DNA from: an uncultured Pseudomonas sp.
Lineage (GTDB): Bacteria; Pseudomonadota; Gammaproteobacteria; Pseudomonadales; Pseudomonadaceae
DNA length: 64,000 nucleotides
Direction: 5' to 3'
Assembly (NCBI RefSeq): GCF_946886105.1
Contig: NZ_CAMPHV010000001.1
Span: 124,001-188,000, forward strand
The position numbers and the translations under genes were made by a program. Shown here piece by piece: positions 28,575 through 38,530 of this stretch (position 1 is the stretch's first letter; each line of letters opens with the position of its first letter). The notes below the pieces were generated by a model, which searched no databases, was not told where the DNA came from, and worked only from the letters and a program-made list of their open reading frames with translations.

Positions 28575-29567
28575 ATGAGCATGTTTAGCGCATTGCAGGC
28601 CCGTGAAAACGCGAGCGGCACGTTCGAACAGGTGATCGTCGAGCGTGATATCGCCGACTTGCCGGCGGGCGAACTGTTGATTCGGGTTAAATATTCCTCG
28701 CTGAACTACAAGGATGCCTTGTCCGCCAGCGGCAACCGCGGCGTAACCAAGCAGTTCCCGCACACCCCGGGCATCGATGCTGCCGGCGTGGTGGAAAGCT
28801 CCAGCGTGGCCGAGTTCAGCGTCGGCGACGAGGTCATCGTCACCGGCTACGACCTGGGCATGAACACCGCGGGCGGCTTCGCGCAATATATTCGCGTGCC
28901 GGCCAGTTGGGCGATCAAGCGGCCGAAGGGTTTGTCGCTGCGCGAGGCGATGGTGCTGGGCACCGCGGGGCTGACCGCCGCGTTGTGCGTCGACAAGCTG
29001 GAGCAGGCCGGTGTGGCGGCCGATGCCGGCCCGATTCTGGTGACCGGAGCGACCGGTGGCGTCGGTTGCGTGGCCGTGGCCCTGCTGGCCAAGCTTGGCT
29101 TCAGCGTGGCGGCGTCTACCGGCAAGGCCGAGCAGGGCGAATGGCTGCAGCGTCTGGGGGCAACTCAGATCGTCCCGCGTAGCGCGCTGCAAGAGGGTGG
29201 CGAGAGGCCCTTGCTCAAAGAGCAGTGGGCGGGCGCCGTCGATACCGTGGGCGGCGATATCCTGTTCAACGTGGTCAAGGCGCTGCGTTATGGCGGCAGC
29301 GCCGCCTGCTGCGGTTTGACCGCTGGCGTGGGCTTCAATGGCAACGTGCTGCCGTTCATCTTGCGCGGGGTCAATCTGCTCGGCGTCGATTCGGTCGAGT
29401 TGCCGTTGGTGGTCAAGGCGTCCATGTGGGACAAGCTGTCAGTGCAGTGGAAGCTGCCGGCGCTGGATCGTTTGACCCACGAAATCGGCCTGGAGCAACT
29501 GCCCGAGGCCATCGCTCAGATGCTCGCAGGCAGGTCTCATGGGCGGATATTGGTGCGCGTGGATTGA
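28575..29567 (+). CDS. acuI: Acryloyl-CoA reductase AcuI / YhdH-family quinone oxidoreductase
   Basis: 330-residue zinc-independent medium-chain reductase of the YhdH/AcuI family; AcuI reduces the toxic intermediate acryloyl-CoA to propionyl-CoA with NADPH. Landmarks are the substrate domain start (SSLNYKDALSASGNRGVTKQ), DEVIVTGYDLGMNTAGGFAQ and the nucleotide motif VTGATGGVGCVAVALLAKLG. AAGGGGATTGAT precedes the ATG. It follows sohB closely and ends at a strong terminator. The specific acryloyl-CoA role is from family knowledge; a general enone reductase is the alternative. Confidence 0.88.
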   Translation: MSMFSALQARENASGTFEQVIVERDIADLPAGELLIRVKYSSLNYKDALSASGNRGVTKQFPHTPGIDAAGVVESSSVAEFSVGDEVIVTGYDLGMNTAGGFAQYIRVPASWAIKRPKGLSLREAMVLGTAGLTAALCVDKLEQAGVAADAGPILVTGATGGVGCVAVALLAKLGFSVAASTGKAEQGEWLQRLGATQIVPRSALQEGGERPLLKEQWAGAVDTVGGDILFNVVKALRYGGSAACCGLTAGVGFNGNVLPFILRGVNLLGVDSVELPLVVKASMWDKLSVQWKLPALDRLTHEIGLEQLPEAIAQMLAGRSHGRILVRVD

Positions 29568-29588
29568 CGTTCTGGCGTTAGCGAGCAG

Positions 29589-29619
29589 CGGCCCGGCATC
29601 GTCCGGGCCGTTTTGTTTT
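29589..29619 (+). terminator. Rho-independent terminator after acuI
   Basis: CGGCCCGG-CATCGT-CCGGGCCG followed by TTTTGTTTT, 21 bases after the acuI stop, ending the sohB-acuI transcript. Confidence 0.93.
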
Positions 29620-29694
29620 GGCAGGTGTTCGAAGCGGGCCGCCACTTGGGCATTGAACATGGGCGCGCATCGGGGCAGCATAGCCGACCAAAAT

Positions 29695-29720
29695 AATGTT
29701 CTATTTCGCTCAATGTTCTA
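29695..29720 (+). promoter_or_regulatory. Direct repeat AATGTTCTA upstream of tetR-type gene (possible operator)
   Basis: AATGTTCTA occurs at 29695-29703 and again at 29712-29720, 17 bases apart, immediately before the regulator's ribosome site. An inverted partial copy, TTGAACAT, lies at 29653-29660. Placement suits autoregulation by the TetR protein; binding is not shown. Confidence 0.45.
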
Positions 29721-29729
29721 AGGACCGCC

Positions 29730-30308
29730 ATGGGCCGCCGTACCCGCAAAGACGAAATTCTGCAGGCCGCGCTGGCCTGCTTCAGCGAAGTGGGGGTGGA
29801 TGCCACCACCATCGAGATGATCCGCGATCGCTCCGGGGCCAGTATTGGCAGCCTGTATCACCATTTCGGCAACAAGGAGCGGATCATCGCTGCGCTCTAT
29901 CTGCTCGGCACCGGCCAATACGCAGGATTGCTCGAACAGGGCTTCGCCAAGGCCGAGAGCGCCGAGGCGTGCGTCAGGTTATTGGTCACCAGCTATATAG
30001 ACTGGGTGGTGGCCAACCCGGAATGGGCACGTTTTATCCTGCACAGCCGCGGCCGGGTAGAGGCCAGCGAGTTGGGCGAGCAGCTACGCGAAGCCAATCA
30101 GGAGCATTTCGCCCGTATTCATCAGGCTCTTGCCGGTTACCGCGAGCAGGGTGTGTTCAAGGAAATGCCGAGCGATTGCTTCGCTTCGCTGATCATCGGG
30201 CCCACCCATGACTTTGCGCGCAACTGGCTGGCCGGCCGTACCCGTACCGAACTGGCCGACTGCCGCGAATTGCTGGCGAATGCGGCCTGGGACAGCGTGC
30301 GGGCGTAA
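29730..30308 (+). CDS. TetR/AcrR-family transcriptional regulator
   Basis: 192-residue repressor-type regulator. The N-terminal helix-turn-helix spans about residues 8-50 (RKDEILQAALACFSEVGVDA, then MIRDRSGASIGSLYHHFGNK). The ligand-binding C-terminal domain contains VVANPEWARFILHSRG. ATG at 29730 follows AAGGACC. It stands alone between two terminators. Its likely site is the repeated AATGTTCTA in its own upstream region; a target beyond itself, perhaps acuI or cysI neighbours, is unknown. Confidence 0.9.
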   Translation: MGRRTRKDEILQAALACFSEVGVDATTIEMIRDRSGASIGSLYHHFGNKERIIAALYLLGTGQYAGLLEQGFAKAESAEACVRLLVTSYIDWVVANPEWARFILHSRGRVEASELGEQLREANQEHFARIHQALAGYREQGVFKEMPSDCFASLIIGPTHDFARNWLAGRTRTELADCRELLANAAWDSVRA

Positions 30309-30312
30309 ATGT

Positions 30313-30344
30313 GTAGCCCGAATAAGCGTCAGCGCAATCCGGGG
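30313..30344. repeat. Degenerate half-copy of the TAGCCCG...CAATCCGGG repeat
   Basis: GTAGCCCGAATAAGCGTCAG, continuing CGCAATCCGGG, resembles one arm of the palindromic repeat family seen at 15226, 35481 and 41033, especially the variant arm at 41079-41108. Only one clear arm is present here. Confidence 0.55.
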
Positions 30345-30366
30345 GCTGGTCTACCGGATGCGAAAA

Positions 30367-30398
30367 CGAAAAAGCCCTGAAATTTCAGGGCTTTTTCG
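30367..30398. terminator. Bidirectional Rho-independent terminator
   Basis: CGAAAAAGCCCTGAAA-TTTCAGGGCTTTTTCG is a perfect inverted repeat with A and T runs, between the convergent regulator and DUF934 genes. Confidence 0.93.
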
Positions 30399-30411
30399 CG
30401 AAGCGGGATAA

Positions 30412-30909
30412 TCAGGCGCGGCGGCGGAACAGCGGTTGCGGCTGGTCGCTCGAGGCCTGGTACACCTCGGAGAAATCCGCGAATGCTTTGAGCGCATCCT
30501 CGGGGTCCTTGTCCTCGCGCAGGGCGAAGGCGTCGAAGCCGCAGCGCTTGAGGGCGAACAGTTGATCGCGCAGCACGTCGCCGATCGCCCGTACTTCGCC
30601 CTTGTAGCCATAACGCGTACGCAGCAGGTAGGCCGTGGAGCAATGCCGACCGTCGGTGAACGAGGGGAAGTTCAGGGCGATCACCTGGAAGTTGCTCAGC
30701 TGTTCGGCGATTTCCTCGATTTCCTCGCCGGCATCCAGCCACACGCCCAGGCCGCCGTCGCGGGCTTTCAGCGCATGGGCGTGTTCGACCCATAGGGCCA
30801 GCGGCACGATCAGGTCGTCGCAGTTGCTCAGGCCGTCCATGGTGGTGTCTTTGGGCAGCAGGCGCCAGGTTTCGTCGACGATCTGGCCGTTCTTAATGAT
30901 TCGCTGCAT
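30412..30909 (-). CDS. DUF934 protein, sulfite-reductase-associated
   Basis: 165-residue cytoplasmic protein of family DUF934, which in proteobacteria almost always follows cysI and is thought to support assimilatory sulfite reduction. The core is FPSFTDGRHCSTAYLLRTRY, followed by GEVRAIGDVLRDQLFALKRC, the typical family block. The ATG at 30909 overlaps the 3' end of cysI by 17 bases and has AGGAGCG within cysI, so translation is coupled. No catalytic mechanism is known; electron delivery or cofactor handling has been proposed from context only. Confidence 0.9.
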   Translation of the reverse strand: MQRIIKNGQIVDETWRLLPKDTTMDGLSNCDDLIVPLALWVEHAHALKARDGGLGVWLDAGEEIEEIAEQLSNFQVIALNFPSFTDGRHCSTAYLLRTRYGYKGEVRAIGDVLRDQLFALKRCGFDAFALREDKDPEDALKAFADFSEVYQASSDQPQPLFRRRA

Positions 30910-32551
30910 ATACACGCTCCTTGAATGGGGCGACGCCGATACGGCGGAAGGTGTCGAGGAAACTCTCTTCATCGGTGCGCTGCTCGACGTAGACCTTGAT
31001 GATCTTGTCGATCACATCCGGCATGTCGTCCTGGGCGAAGGATGGACCGAGGATCTGCGACAGGCTGGCTTCGCGGCCGGAGCTGCCGCCGATGGACACC
31101 TGATAGAACTCCTGACCCTTTTTGTCCACGCCGAGAATGCCGATATGGCCGACGTGGTGGTGGCCGCAGGCGTTCATGCAGCCGGAGATGTTCAGCTCGA
31201 TATCGCCGATGTCGAACAGGTAATCGAGATCATCGAAGCGGCGCTGAATGGACTCGGCGACCGGGATCGACTTGGCGTTCGCCAGGGAGCAGAAGTCGCC
31301 GCCCGGGCAGCAGATTATGTCGGTCAACAGCCCGACGTTCGGCGTGGCGAAGCCCAACTCGCGCAACTCGCCCCAGAGGGCGAACAGCTTGGCCTGCTCG
31401 ACGTCGGCGAGGATGATGTTCTGGTTATGGCTGTTGCGCACTTCGCTGAAGCTGTAACGCTCGGCCAGATCGGCGATCGCATCGAGCTGCTTGTCGGTGA
31501 CATCGCCAGGGGCCACGCCGGTCGGCTTCAGCGACAGGGTCACGGCCACGTAGCCGGGGCGCTTGTGGGCGAAGGTGTTGCGTTGACGCCAGCGGGCGAA
31601 ACCCGGGTGCTCGGTATCCAACTGCGCCAGCTCGGCGTCCTGGTCCGGCAATTGGCGGTAAGCCGGATCGACGAAATGCGCGGCGATGCGCTGTACTTCG
31701 GCTTCGGTGAGGGTGGTCGGGCCGTCTTTCAAATGCGCCCATTCGGCATTGACGCGCTCGGCGAACACCTCGGCGGTCAGTGCTTTGACCAGAATCTTGA
31801 TACGCGCCTTGTACTTGTTATCGCGGCGGCCATAGCGGTTGTACACACGCAGGATGGCGTCGAGGTAACTGATCAGGTGCTGCCAGGGCAGGAACTCGTT
31901 GATGAAGCTGCCAACCACCGGGGTACGGCCCAGGCCACCGCCGACGGAAACGCGGAAGCCCAATTCGCCGGCTTCGTTGTTCACCGCTTCCAGGCCGATA
32001 TCGTGCACTTCGATCGCGGCACGGTCGCTCACGGCGCCGTTGACGGCAATCTTGAACTTGCGCGGCAGGTGGGTGAATTCGGGGTGGAAGGTCGACCACT
32101 GACGGATGATTTCGCACCAGGGGCGTGGATCGATGATCTCGTCCTTGGCCACGCCGGCGAACTGGTCGGTGGTGGTGTTGCGGATGCAGTTGCCGCTGGT
32201 CTGGATCGCATGCATCTGCACGGTGGCCAGTTCGGCGAGAATATCCGGCACGTCTTCCAGATCGGGCCAGTTGAACTGCACGTTCTGACGGGTGCTGATA
32301 TGGGCGTAGCCCTTGTCATAGTCGCGAGCGATCTTGGCCAGCATGCGCACCTGGGTGGACGACAGCAGGCCATAGGGCACCGCCACGCGCAGCATGGGCG
32401 CATACCGCTGAATGTACAGGCCGTTCTGCAAGCGCAGAGGGCGGAACTCCTCACCTGAGAGTTCGCCGGCCAGATAGCGGCGGGTCTGATCGCGGAACTG
32501 CTTGACGCGTTCCTCAACGATCCGTTGATCGTACTCGTCGTATACGTACAT
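30893..32551 (-). CDS. cysI: Assimilatory sulfite reductase, hemoprotein (nitrite/sulfite reductase)
   Basis: 552-residue siroheme and 4Fe-4S enzyme reducing sulfite to sulfide for cysteine synthesis. The cluster ligands are complete: Cys415 and Cys421 (CCPGGDFC, C-x5-C) and Cys458 and Cys462 (SGCMNACGHHH, C-x3-C). The two ferredoxin-like repeats of the family are visible (STRQNVQFNWPDLEDVPDIL and RNSHNQNIILADVEQ). Plant/cyanobacterial-type single-protein sulfite reductases use ferredoxin; no flavoprotein cysJ lies nearby. ATG follows AGGATATAT. It is translationally coupled to DUF934. The product is required for growth on sulfate; CysB control is expected but I identified no site. Confidence 0.94.
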   Translation of the reverse strand: MYVYDEYDQRIVEERVKQFRDQTRRYLAGELSGEEFRPLRLQNGLYIQRYAPMLRVAVPYGLLSSTQVRMLAKIARDYDKGYAHISTRQNVQFNWPDLEDVPDILAELATVQMHAIQTSGNCIRNTTTDQFAGVAKDEIIDPRPWCEIIRQWSTFHPEFTHLPRKFKIAVNGAVSDRAAIEVHDIGLEAVNNEAGELGFRVSVGGGLGRTPVVGSFINEFLPWQHLISYLDAILRVYNRYGRRDNKYKARIKILVKALTAEVFAERVNAEWAHLKDGPTTLTEAEVQRIAAHFVDPAYRQLPDQDAELAQLDTEHPGFARWRQRNTFAHKRPGYVAVTLSLKPTGVAPGDVTDKQLDAIADLAERYSFSEVRNSHNQNIILADVEQAKLFALWGELRELGFATPNVGLLTDIICCPGGDFCSLANAKSIPVAESIQRRFDDLDYLFDIGDIELNISGCMNACGHHHVGHIGILGVDKKGQEFYQVSIGGSSGREASLSQILGPSFAQDDMPDVIDKIIKVYVEQRTDEESFLDTFRRIGVAPFKERVYAANH

Positions 32552-32864
32552 ATATATCCTGTGAGTTCAGGCTACTGCTTTTATTTAGACAGCTAACAGG
32601 CCGTTGCAATGATGGCGCGAGGTAAAACACTCGCGGCCTCTACAAGGGCCGTTTAGGCTTTCTGCACACACGGCTGCGCACTCCCGGCGGAGGCGGGGGA
32701 AGATACCAGTTCGAGCGGGAGGGCAAAAGTGATGTTTGCGTATATGTACTTAACCAAAGGCACTAAGAAAACATTGCCGTTAGTACGCAACTGCTTGAGC
32801 GGATGGTTTTTGTGGTCTTAACTGGCTGAGCAATCTCTTCATTACCATGACTAAGGACGATGCC
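32552..32864. other. Divergent intergenic region upstream of cysI
   Basis: 313 bases between cysI and a small membrane-protein gene read the other way. It is less GC-rich near 32725-32850 and should hold the cysI promoter on the minus strand and the small gene's promoter on plus. No structured RNA, repeat or convincing regulator site was recognised. Confidence 0.6.
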
Positions 32865-32978
32865 ATGAACGAGCACTCCGAACCCAACGAAAGAGACAGC
32901 GTTGTCGATGCGTGGGCGATCTTCGCGCTGATCCTGCTCGCGGTGGTTACCGCAGTGTTTTGGGTGAGTAACCAGTAG
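32865..32978 (+). CDS. Small single-helix membrane protein (37 residues)
   Basis: A short reading frame with good signals: AAGGACGA seven bases before the ATG and a stop at 32978. The protein begins MNEHSEPNERDSVVDAWAIF, a charged N-terminus followed by one hydrophobic helix of about 20 residues (about residues 16-35) and ends VSNQ. A GC hairpin follows directly. I do not recognise a family; small one-helix proteins at this location are plausible in Pseudomonas. Function unknown. Confidence 0.65.
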   Translation: MNEHSEPNERDSVVDAWAIFALILLAVVTAVFWVSNQ

Positions 32979-32983
32979 CCTTC

Positions 32984-33010
32984 CGCCCCTCTCCCCGAGG
33001 GGAGAGGGCG
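32984..33010. terminator. GC-rich hairpin between convergent small genes
   Basis: CGCCCCTCTCCCC directly followed by GAGGGGAGAGGGCG, a nearly perfect 12-13 base-pair stem, lying between the convergent 37-residue gene and the DUF2970 gene. No T run follows, so it may be a repeat element serving as a terminator. Confidence 0.6.
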
Positions 33011-33027
33011 TGTGGAGCGTCTGTCGT

Positions 33028-33255
33028 TCAGACGCCCGCGAGGTGCAGCACCAGCTTGACCACGGCAATGATCATCAGGACGAAAACCAGGGTGAATGCC
33101 ACGCCCAGAATAATGAAATGACTGGGTTTGCCGCGGCTGAAATCCCTGCTGCGGTTCTTGCCGCTCTGCACGCCGATAGCCGCCGCTAAAATACTTTGCA
33201 GCATTTCCCAAAGAGTCAGCGGCTTATCGTCGTCTTTTTTGCCTTGCTCGCTCAT
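33028..33255 (-). CDS. DUF2970 small membrane protein
   Basis: 75-residue protein of family DUF2970: a conserved N-terminal block (LTLWEMLQSILAAAIGVQSG), a basic spacer (KNRSRDFSRGKPSHFIILG) and one C-terminal membrane helix (about residues 48-70). ATG at 33255 is preceded by AGGGGGC. It follows acetoacetyl-CoA synthetase on the same strand, 34 bases away, but a functional link is not evident. Function unknown. Confidence 0.85.
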   Translation of the reverse strand: MSEQGKKDDDKPLTLWEMLQSILAAAIGVQSGKNRSRDFSRGKPSHFIILGVAFTLVFVLMIIAVVKLVLHLAGV

Positions 33256-33289
33256 TGAAAGCCCCCTGCCTTTTATGTCACGCCGCGGA

Positions 33290-35245
<1,956 letters not shown>

Positions 35246-35480
35246 GTCGATTCCTCATTCGGCAGGTGCCGTGATTCTTGTTGTGCCGGGTTGTCGCGTC
35301 TGGCCAATGGCACGCTAGCCTACTGGGTGCTGGGTGTATTGAACTGCAACGACCCTTATTGTTCGGCTGCTGACCTAGGGGTTGGTTGTAGCGGCTTTGC
35401 GCCGATGTCAGGGCGCCTGCGCCAAGCCTGACTGCGTTGCTTTACAGCGCGTAAACAAAGCCTGACAGCAGGGACTGGCG

Positions 35481-35537
35481 TAGCCCGGATGCAATCCGGG
35501 AAACCCTACCCAAAGCCCCCGGATTGCATCCGGGCTA
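35481..35537. repeat. Palindromic repeat, TAGCCCGGATGCAATCCGGG family, copy 2
   Basis: Perfect 20-base inverted arms: TAGCCCGGATGCAATCCGGG at 35481-35500 and its exact complement at 35518-35537 with a 17-base centre. The right arm overlaps the last codon of liuE: the TAG stop of liuE (35535-35537, minus strand) is the first three bases of the arm. The rest of the gap to acetoacetyl-CoA synthetase (35246-35480) shows no gene. Confidence 0.92.
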
Positions 35538-36437
35538 TGCGCTGGCCAGCCGCGCCCGTGCTACCCGCGAGCCGTTGGGCTTGTCCAGTACCGCGCAGAT
35601 ACGCTGGCCGGCCGCGATCAGCTTGCCCATGTCGATACCGGTGTCGATCCCCAGGCCCTCAAGCAAATACAGCACATCCTCGGTCGCCACGTTGCCGGTG
35701 GCCCCCTTGGCGTAAGGACAGCCGCCCAGGCCCGCCACCGAGCTGTCGAATACGCCGATGCCTTCCAGCAGGCTGGCGTAGATATTGGCCAGTGCCTGGC
35801 CGTAGGTGTCGTGGAAATGCCCGGCTAATTTATCGCGGGCGATATCGCGGCCGACCACCTCGAACAGGCGGCGGGTCTCACCGGCCGTGCCGGTGCCGAT
35901 GGTGTCGCCGAGGGACACCTCGTAACAGCCCATGGCGAACAGTTCGCGGGCCACGCTGGCCACTTGCTCGGCAGGTACCGCGCCCTCGTAGGGGCAACCG
36001 AGCACGCAGGAAACATAGCCGCGTACGCGTATGCCCTGTTGTTTGGCGGCGTCCATCACTGGCACGAAACGTTCGAGGCTCTCGGCGATCGAGCAATTGA
36101 TGTTTTTCTGCGAAAAGGCTTCGCTTGCTGCGGCGAATACCGCGACTTCTTTCACGCCCGCCTGCACGGCGGCTTCGAAGCCTCTCAGATTGGGTGCCAA
36201 AGCCGCATAAGTGACGTCCGGAAGCTGACGGATCTGCGCGAAGACCTCGGCGCTGCCGGCCATCTGCGGCACCCACTTGGGCGAAACGAAGCTGCCCACC
36301 TCGATATAGCCGAGGCCGGCGACGGACAGTTCATCGACCAGACGCACCTTGTCGGCGACGCTGATAGGTTGTTTCTCGTTCTGCAAACCGTCGCGCGGGC
36401 CGACTTCGACCAGGCGCACCTGTTTCGGTAAATTCAT
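35535..36437 (-). CDS. liuE: Hydroxymethylglutaryl-CoA lyase LiuE
   Basis: Splits HMG-CoA to acetyl-CoA and acetoacetate, the last step of leucine/isovalerate breakdown. The 300-residue TIM-barrel enzyme has the metal/catalytic start VGPRDGLQNEKQ, the metal-binding His pair in GHFHDTYGQALANIYASLLE, and the signature GLGGCPYAKGATGN with the active-site Cys. The start is the ATG at 36437 (MNLPKQVRLVEVG) with GAGG six bases upstream; two earlier in-frame starts are not needed. Its stop codon is provided by a palindromic repeat. It follows liuD with another palindrome between them. Confidence 0.95.
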   Translation of the reverse strand: MNLPKQVRLVEVGPRDGLQNEKQPISVADKVRLVDELSVAGLGYIEVGSFVSPKWVPQMAGSAEVFAQIRQLPDVTYAALAPNLRGFEAAVQAGVKEVAVFAAASEAFSQKNINCSIAESLERFVPVMDAAKQQGIRVRGYVSCVLGCPYEGAVPAEQVASVARELFAMGCYEVSLGDTIGTGTAGETRRLFEVVGRDIARDKLAGHFHDTYGQALANIYASLLEGIGVFDSSVAGLGGCPYAKGATGNVATEDVLYLLEGLGIDTGIDMGKLIAAGQRICAVLDKPNGSRVARARLASA

Positions 36438-36470
36438 CTGCATCCTCGTTATCACCCTTGTGATCCGAAT

Positions 36471-36558
36471 GTTGGGCTTCGCAGGCTCAGCGCCAACCTA
36501 CATGCGTTCGCGCCGAGCATTATGCGTTGTAGATTGGCGCTGAGGCACGAAACCCAAC
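36471..36558. repeat. Long inverted repeat between liuD and liuE
   Basis: GTTGGGCTTCGCAGGCTCAG, continuing CGCCAACCTAC (36471-36501), is mirrored by GTAGATTGGCGCTGAGGCAC, continuing GAAACCCAAC (36529-36558). The arms are about 30 bases with a few mismatches and a 27-base centre. Different sequence from the TAGCCCGG family; it fits a second dispersed palindrome family. Confidence 0.85.
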
Positions 36559-36564
36559 AGGCGA

Positions 36565-38508
36565 TCAAATCTCATCCAGCTCCACCAGTACCGCGCCTTC
36601 GGCGACCATTTCGCCCTCAGCGCAATACAGCGCCTTGACCACCCCGGCATGGGCCGCACGGATGCTGTGCTCCATCTTCATCGCTTCCAGTACCACCAGG
36701 GCGGTGCCGGCTTCGACGGTTTGCCCGGCCGCGACCAGTACGCGAACGATACTTCCGTTCATCGGCGCGCTCAGGCCGCCATGTTGGTGCTGACCGGCCT
36801 GCGCCTCGGCAATCGGGTCGACGCGCTGCACGCTGCGCAGCTCGCCGGCAAAATGCAAGTAGAGGCTGCCGCCGCGGCGGATCGCCAGGTGCTGACGGCG
36901 CACGCCGTCGCGCTCGACCAGCAGCTGCTCGCCGTGCAAGCGCACCTGGGGCTGCGCGCCATGGCGCAGACGAACCACCTGTCGCTCGCCCTGGCAGAGC
37001 AACTGTACGTCGATCTCGGCGGGCAGGCCTAAACGCAAGCCCTTGGCCGTCGCCCACGGCGAATGGGCATCGTCGTCGCGCTGGCAGGCAGTCTCGCTCT
37101 GCGCCATGGCTTCGGCGGCCAGTTGCCAGAATTCGCTGGGCAACTCGGCGGCGCCCGGCAGCAGTTCTTGCTGATAACGCGGAATAAAGCCGGTATCCAG
37201 TTCGCAGGCGGCGAAGGCGGGGTGGGCCAGTACGCGCTGCAGAAACGCCAGATTGGCCCTGACGCCGCCGACGCAAGTCTCCGCCAGCATCGCCAGCAAG
37301 CGCAGGCGGGCTTCTTCGCGGTTCTCGCCCCAGGCGATCAACTTGCCGAACATCGGGTCGTAGAACGGTGAAATCTCGTCACCCTCGCAGACCCCACTGT
37401 CGACCCGACGCCCCGGCCCGGTCTGGGCTTCGCGGTACAGCGCCAGGGTGCCGGTGGCCGGCAGAAAATCGTTGTCCGGGTCTTCGGCGTACAGGCGTAC
37501 CTCAATGGCATGACCGTTCAGAGGCACTTGATCCTGAGTGATCGGCAACGGCTCGCCACGGGCCACGCGAATCTGCCAGGCCACCAGATCGAGCCCGGTG
37601 ATGGCTTCGGTGACCGGATGCTCGACCTGCAGGCGGGTGTTCATCTCCATAAAGAAGAAATCACCACGCTCATCCAGCAGGAACTCCACGGTACCGGCGC
37701 CGACATAGCCGATCGCTTGCGCGGCTTTAACCGCGGCTTCGCCCATGGCGCGGCGCAGTTGCGGGGTCAGGCCCGGAGCCGGCGCTTCCTCGACCACTTT
37801 CTGGTGGCGGCGTTGGATCGAGCAGTCGCGTTCGTTCAGGTACAGGCAGTTGCCGTGCTGGTCGGCGAACACCTGGATCTCCACATGGCGCGGTTTGAGC
37901 ACGTATTTTTCCACCAGCATGCGCGCATCGCCGAACGACGATTGCGCTTCGCGCTGGGCGCTGAGCAGCGCTTCGGCCAGCTCGCTTTCCCGTTCAACCA
38001 CTTTCATGCCCTTGCCGCCACCGCCAGCGGCGGCCTTGAGCAGCACCGGGTAGCCGATCACCTCGGCGGCGGCGCGGAAGGTTTCCACATCCTGGGCTTC
38101 GCCGTGGTAACCGGGCACCAGCGGCACCCCGGCCTGTTCCATCAAGGCTTTGGCCGCGGATTTGCTGCCCATGGTCTCGATGGCGGAGGCGGGCGGGCCG
38201 AGGAAAATCAGCCCGGCCTGCTCGATGGCGTGGGCAAAGCCGGCATTCTCCGAAAGAAAGCCATAGCCCGGATGAATCGCCTGGGCGCCGCTGGCCTTGG
38301 CCGCGGCGATCAGTGCGTCGATACGCAGGTAGCTCTCCGCCGGTTTGGCGCCGCCGAGGTCGACGCGGATATCCGCCTCGCGGACGTGCCGCGCATTGGC
38401 ATCGATAGCGCTATGCACGGCCACGGTGGTGATGCCCATGGCTTTCGCGGTGCGCATGACCCGGCAGGCGATTTCCCCGCGGTTGGCCACCAAAAGGGTT
38501 GTGATCAT
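36565..38508 (-). CDS. liuD: Methylcrotonyl-CoA carboxylase, biotinylated alpha subunit LiuD
   Basis: 647-residue biotin-dependent carboxylase subunit. Order: biotin carboxylase N-domain from residue 1 (TTLLVANRGEIACRVMRTAK), ATP-grasp domain with GGGGKGMKVV and NTRLQVEHPVTE, C-domain, then the BT linker region and a C-terminal biotin carrier domain in which Lys611 (VLEAMKMEHSI) is biotinylated. It carboxylates biotin, which LiuB uses to make 3-methylglutaconyl-CoA. ATG at 38508 is followed directly by the homology; the open frame runs 23 codons upstream across the liuC end and is rejected. 22 bases separate it from liuC. Confidence 0.96.
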   Translation of the reverse strand: MITTLLVANRGEIACRVMRTAKAMGITTVAVHSAIDANARHVREADIRVDLGGAKPAESYLRIDALIAAAKASGAQAIHPGYGFLSENAGFAHAIEQAGLIFLGPPASAIETMGSKSAAKALMEQAGVPLVPGYHGEAQDVETFRAAAEVIGYPVLLKAAAGGGGKGMKVVERESELAEALLSAQREAQSSFGDARMLVEKYVLKPRHVEIQVFADQHGNCLYLNERDCSIQRRHQKVVEEAPAPGLTPQLRRAMGEAAVKAAQAIGYVGAGTVEFLLDERGDFFFMEMNTRLQVEHPVTEAITGLDLVAWQIRVARGEPLPITQDQVPLNGHAIEVRLYAEDPDNDFLPATGTLALYREAQTGPGRRVDSGVCEGDEISPFYDPMFGKLIAWGENREEARLRLLAMLAETCVGGVRANLAFLQRVLAHPAFAACELDTGFIPRYQQELLPGAAELPSEFWQLAAEAMAQSETACQRDDDAHSPWATAKGLRLGLPAEIDVQLLCQGERQVVRLRHGAQPQVRLHGEQLLVERDGVRRQHLAIRRGGSLYLHFAGELRSVQRVDPIAEAQAGQHQHGGLSAPMNGSIVRVLVAAGQTVEAGTALVVLEAMKMEHSIRAAHAGVVKALYCAEGEMVAEGAVLVELDEI

Positions 38509-38530
38509 CGTTTCGACTCCATTGCCGGCA

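Noticed and set aside
30635..32458. 607-codon open frame on the plus strand opposite cysI
   Set aside because: Antisense shadow of a GC-rich gene, no domain, no ribosome site; cysI on the minus strand has complete cluster motifs.
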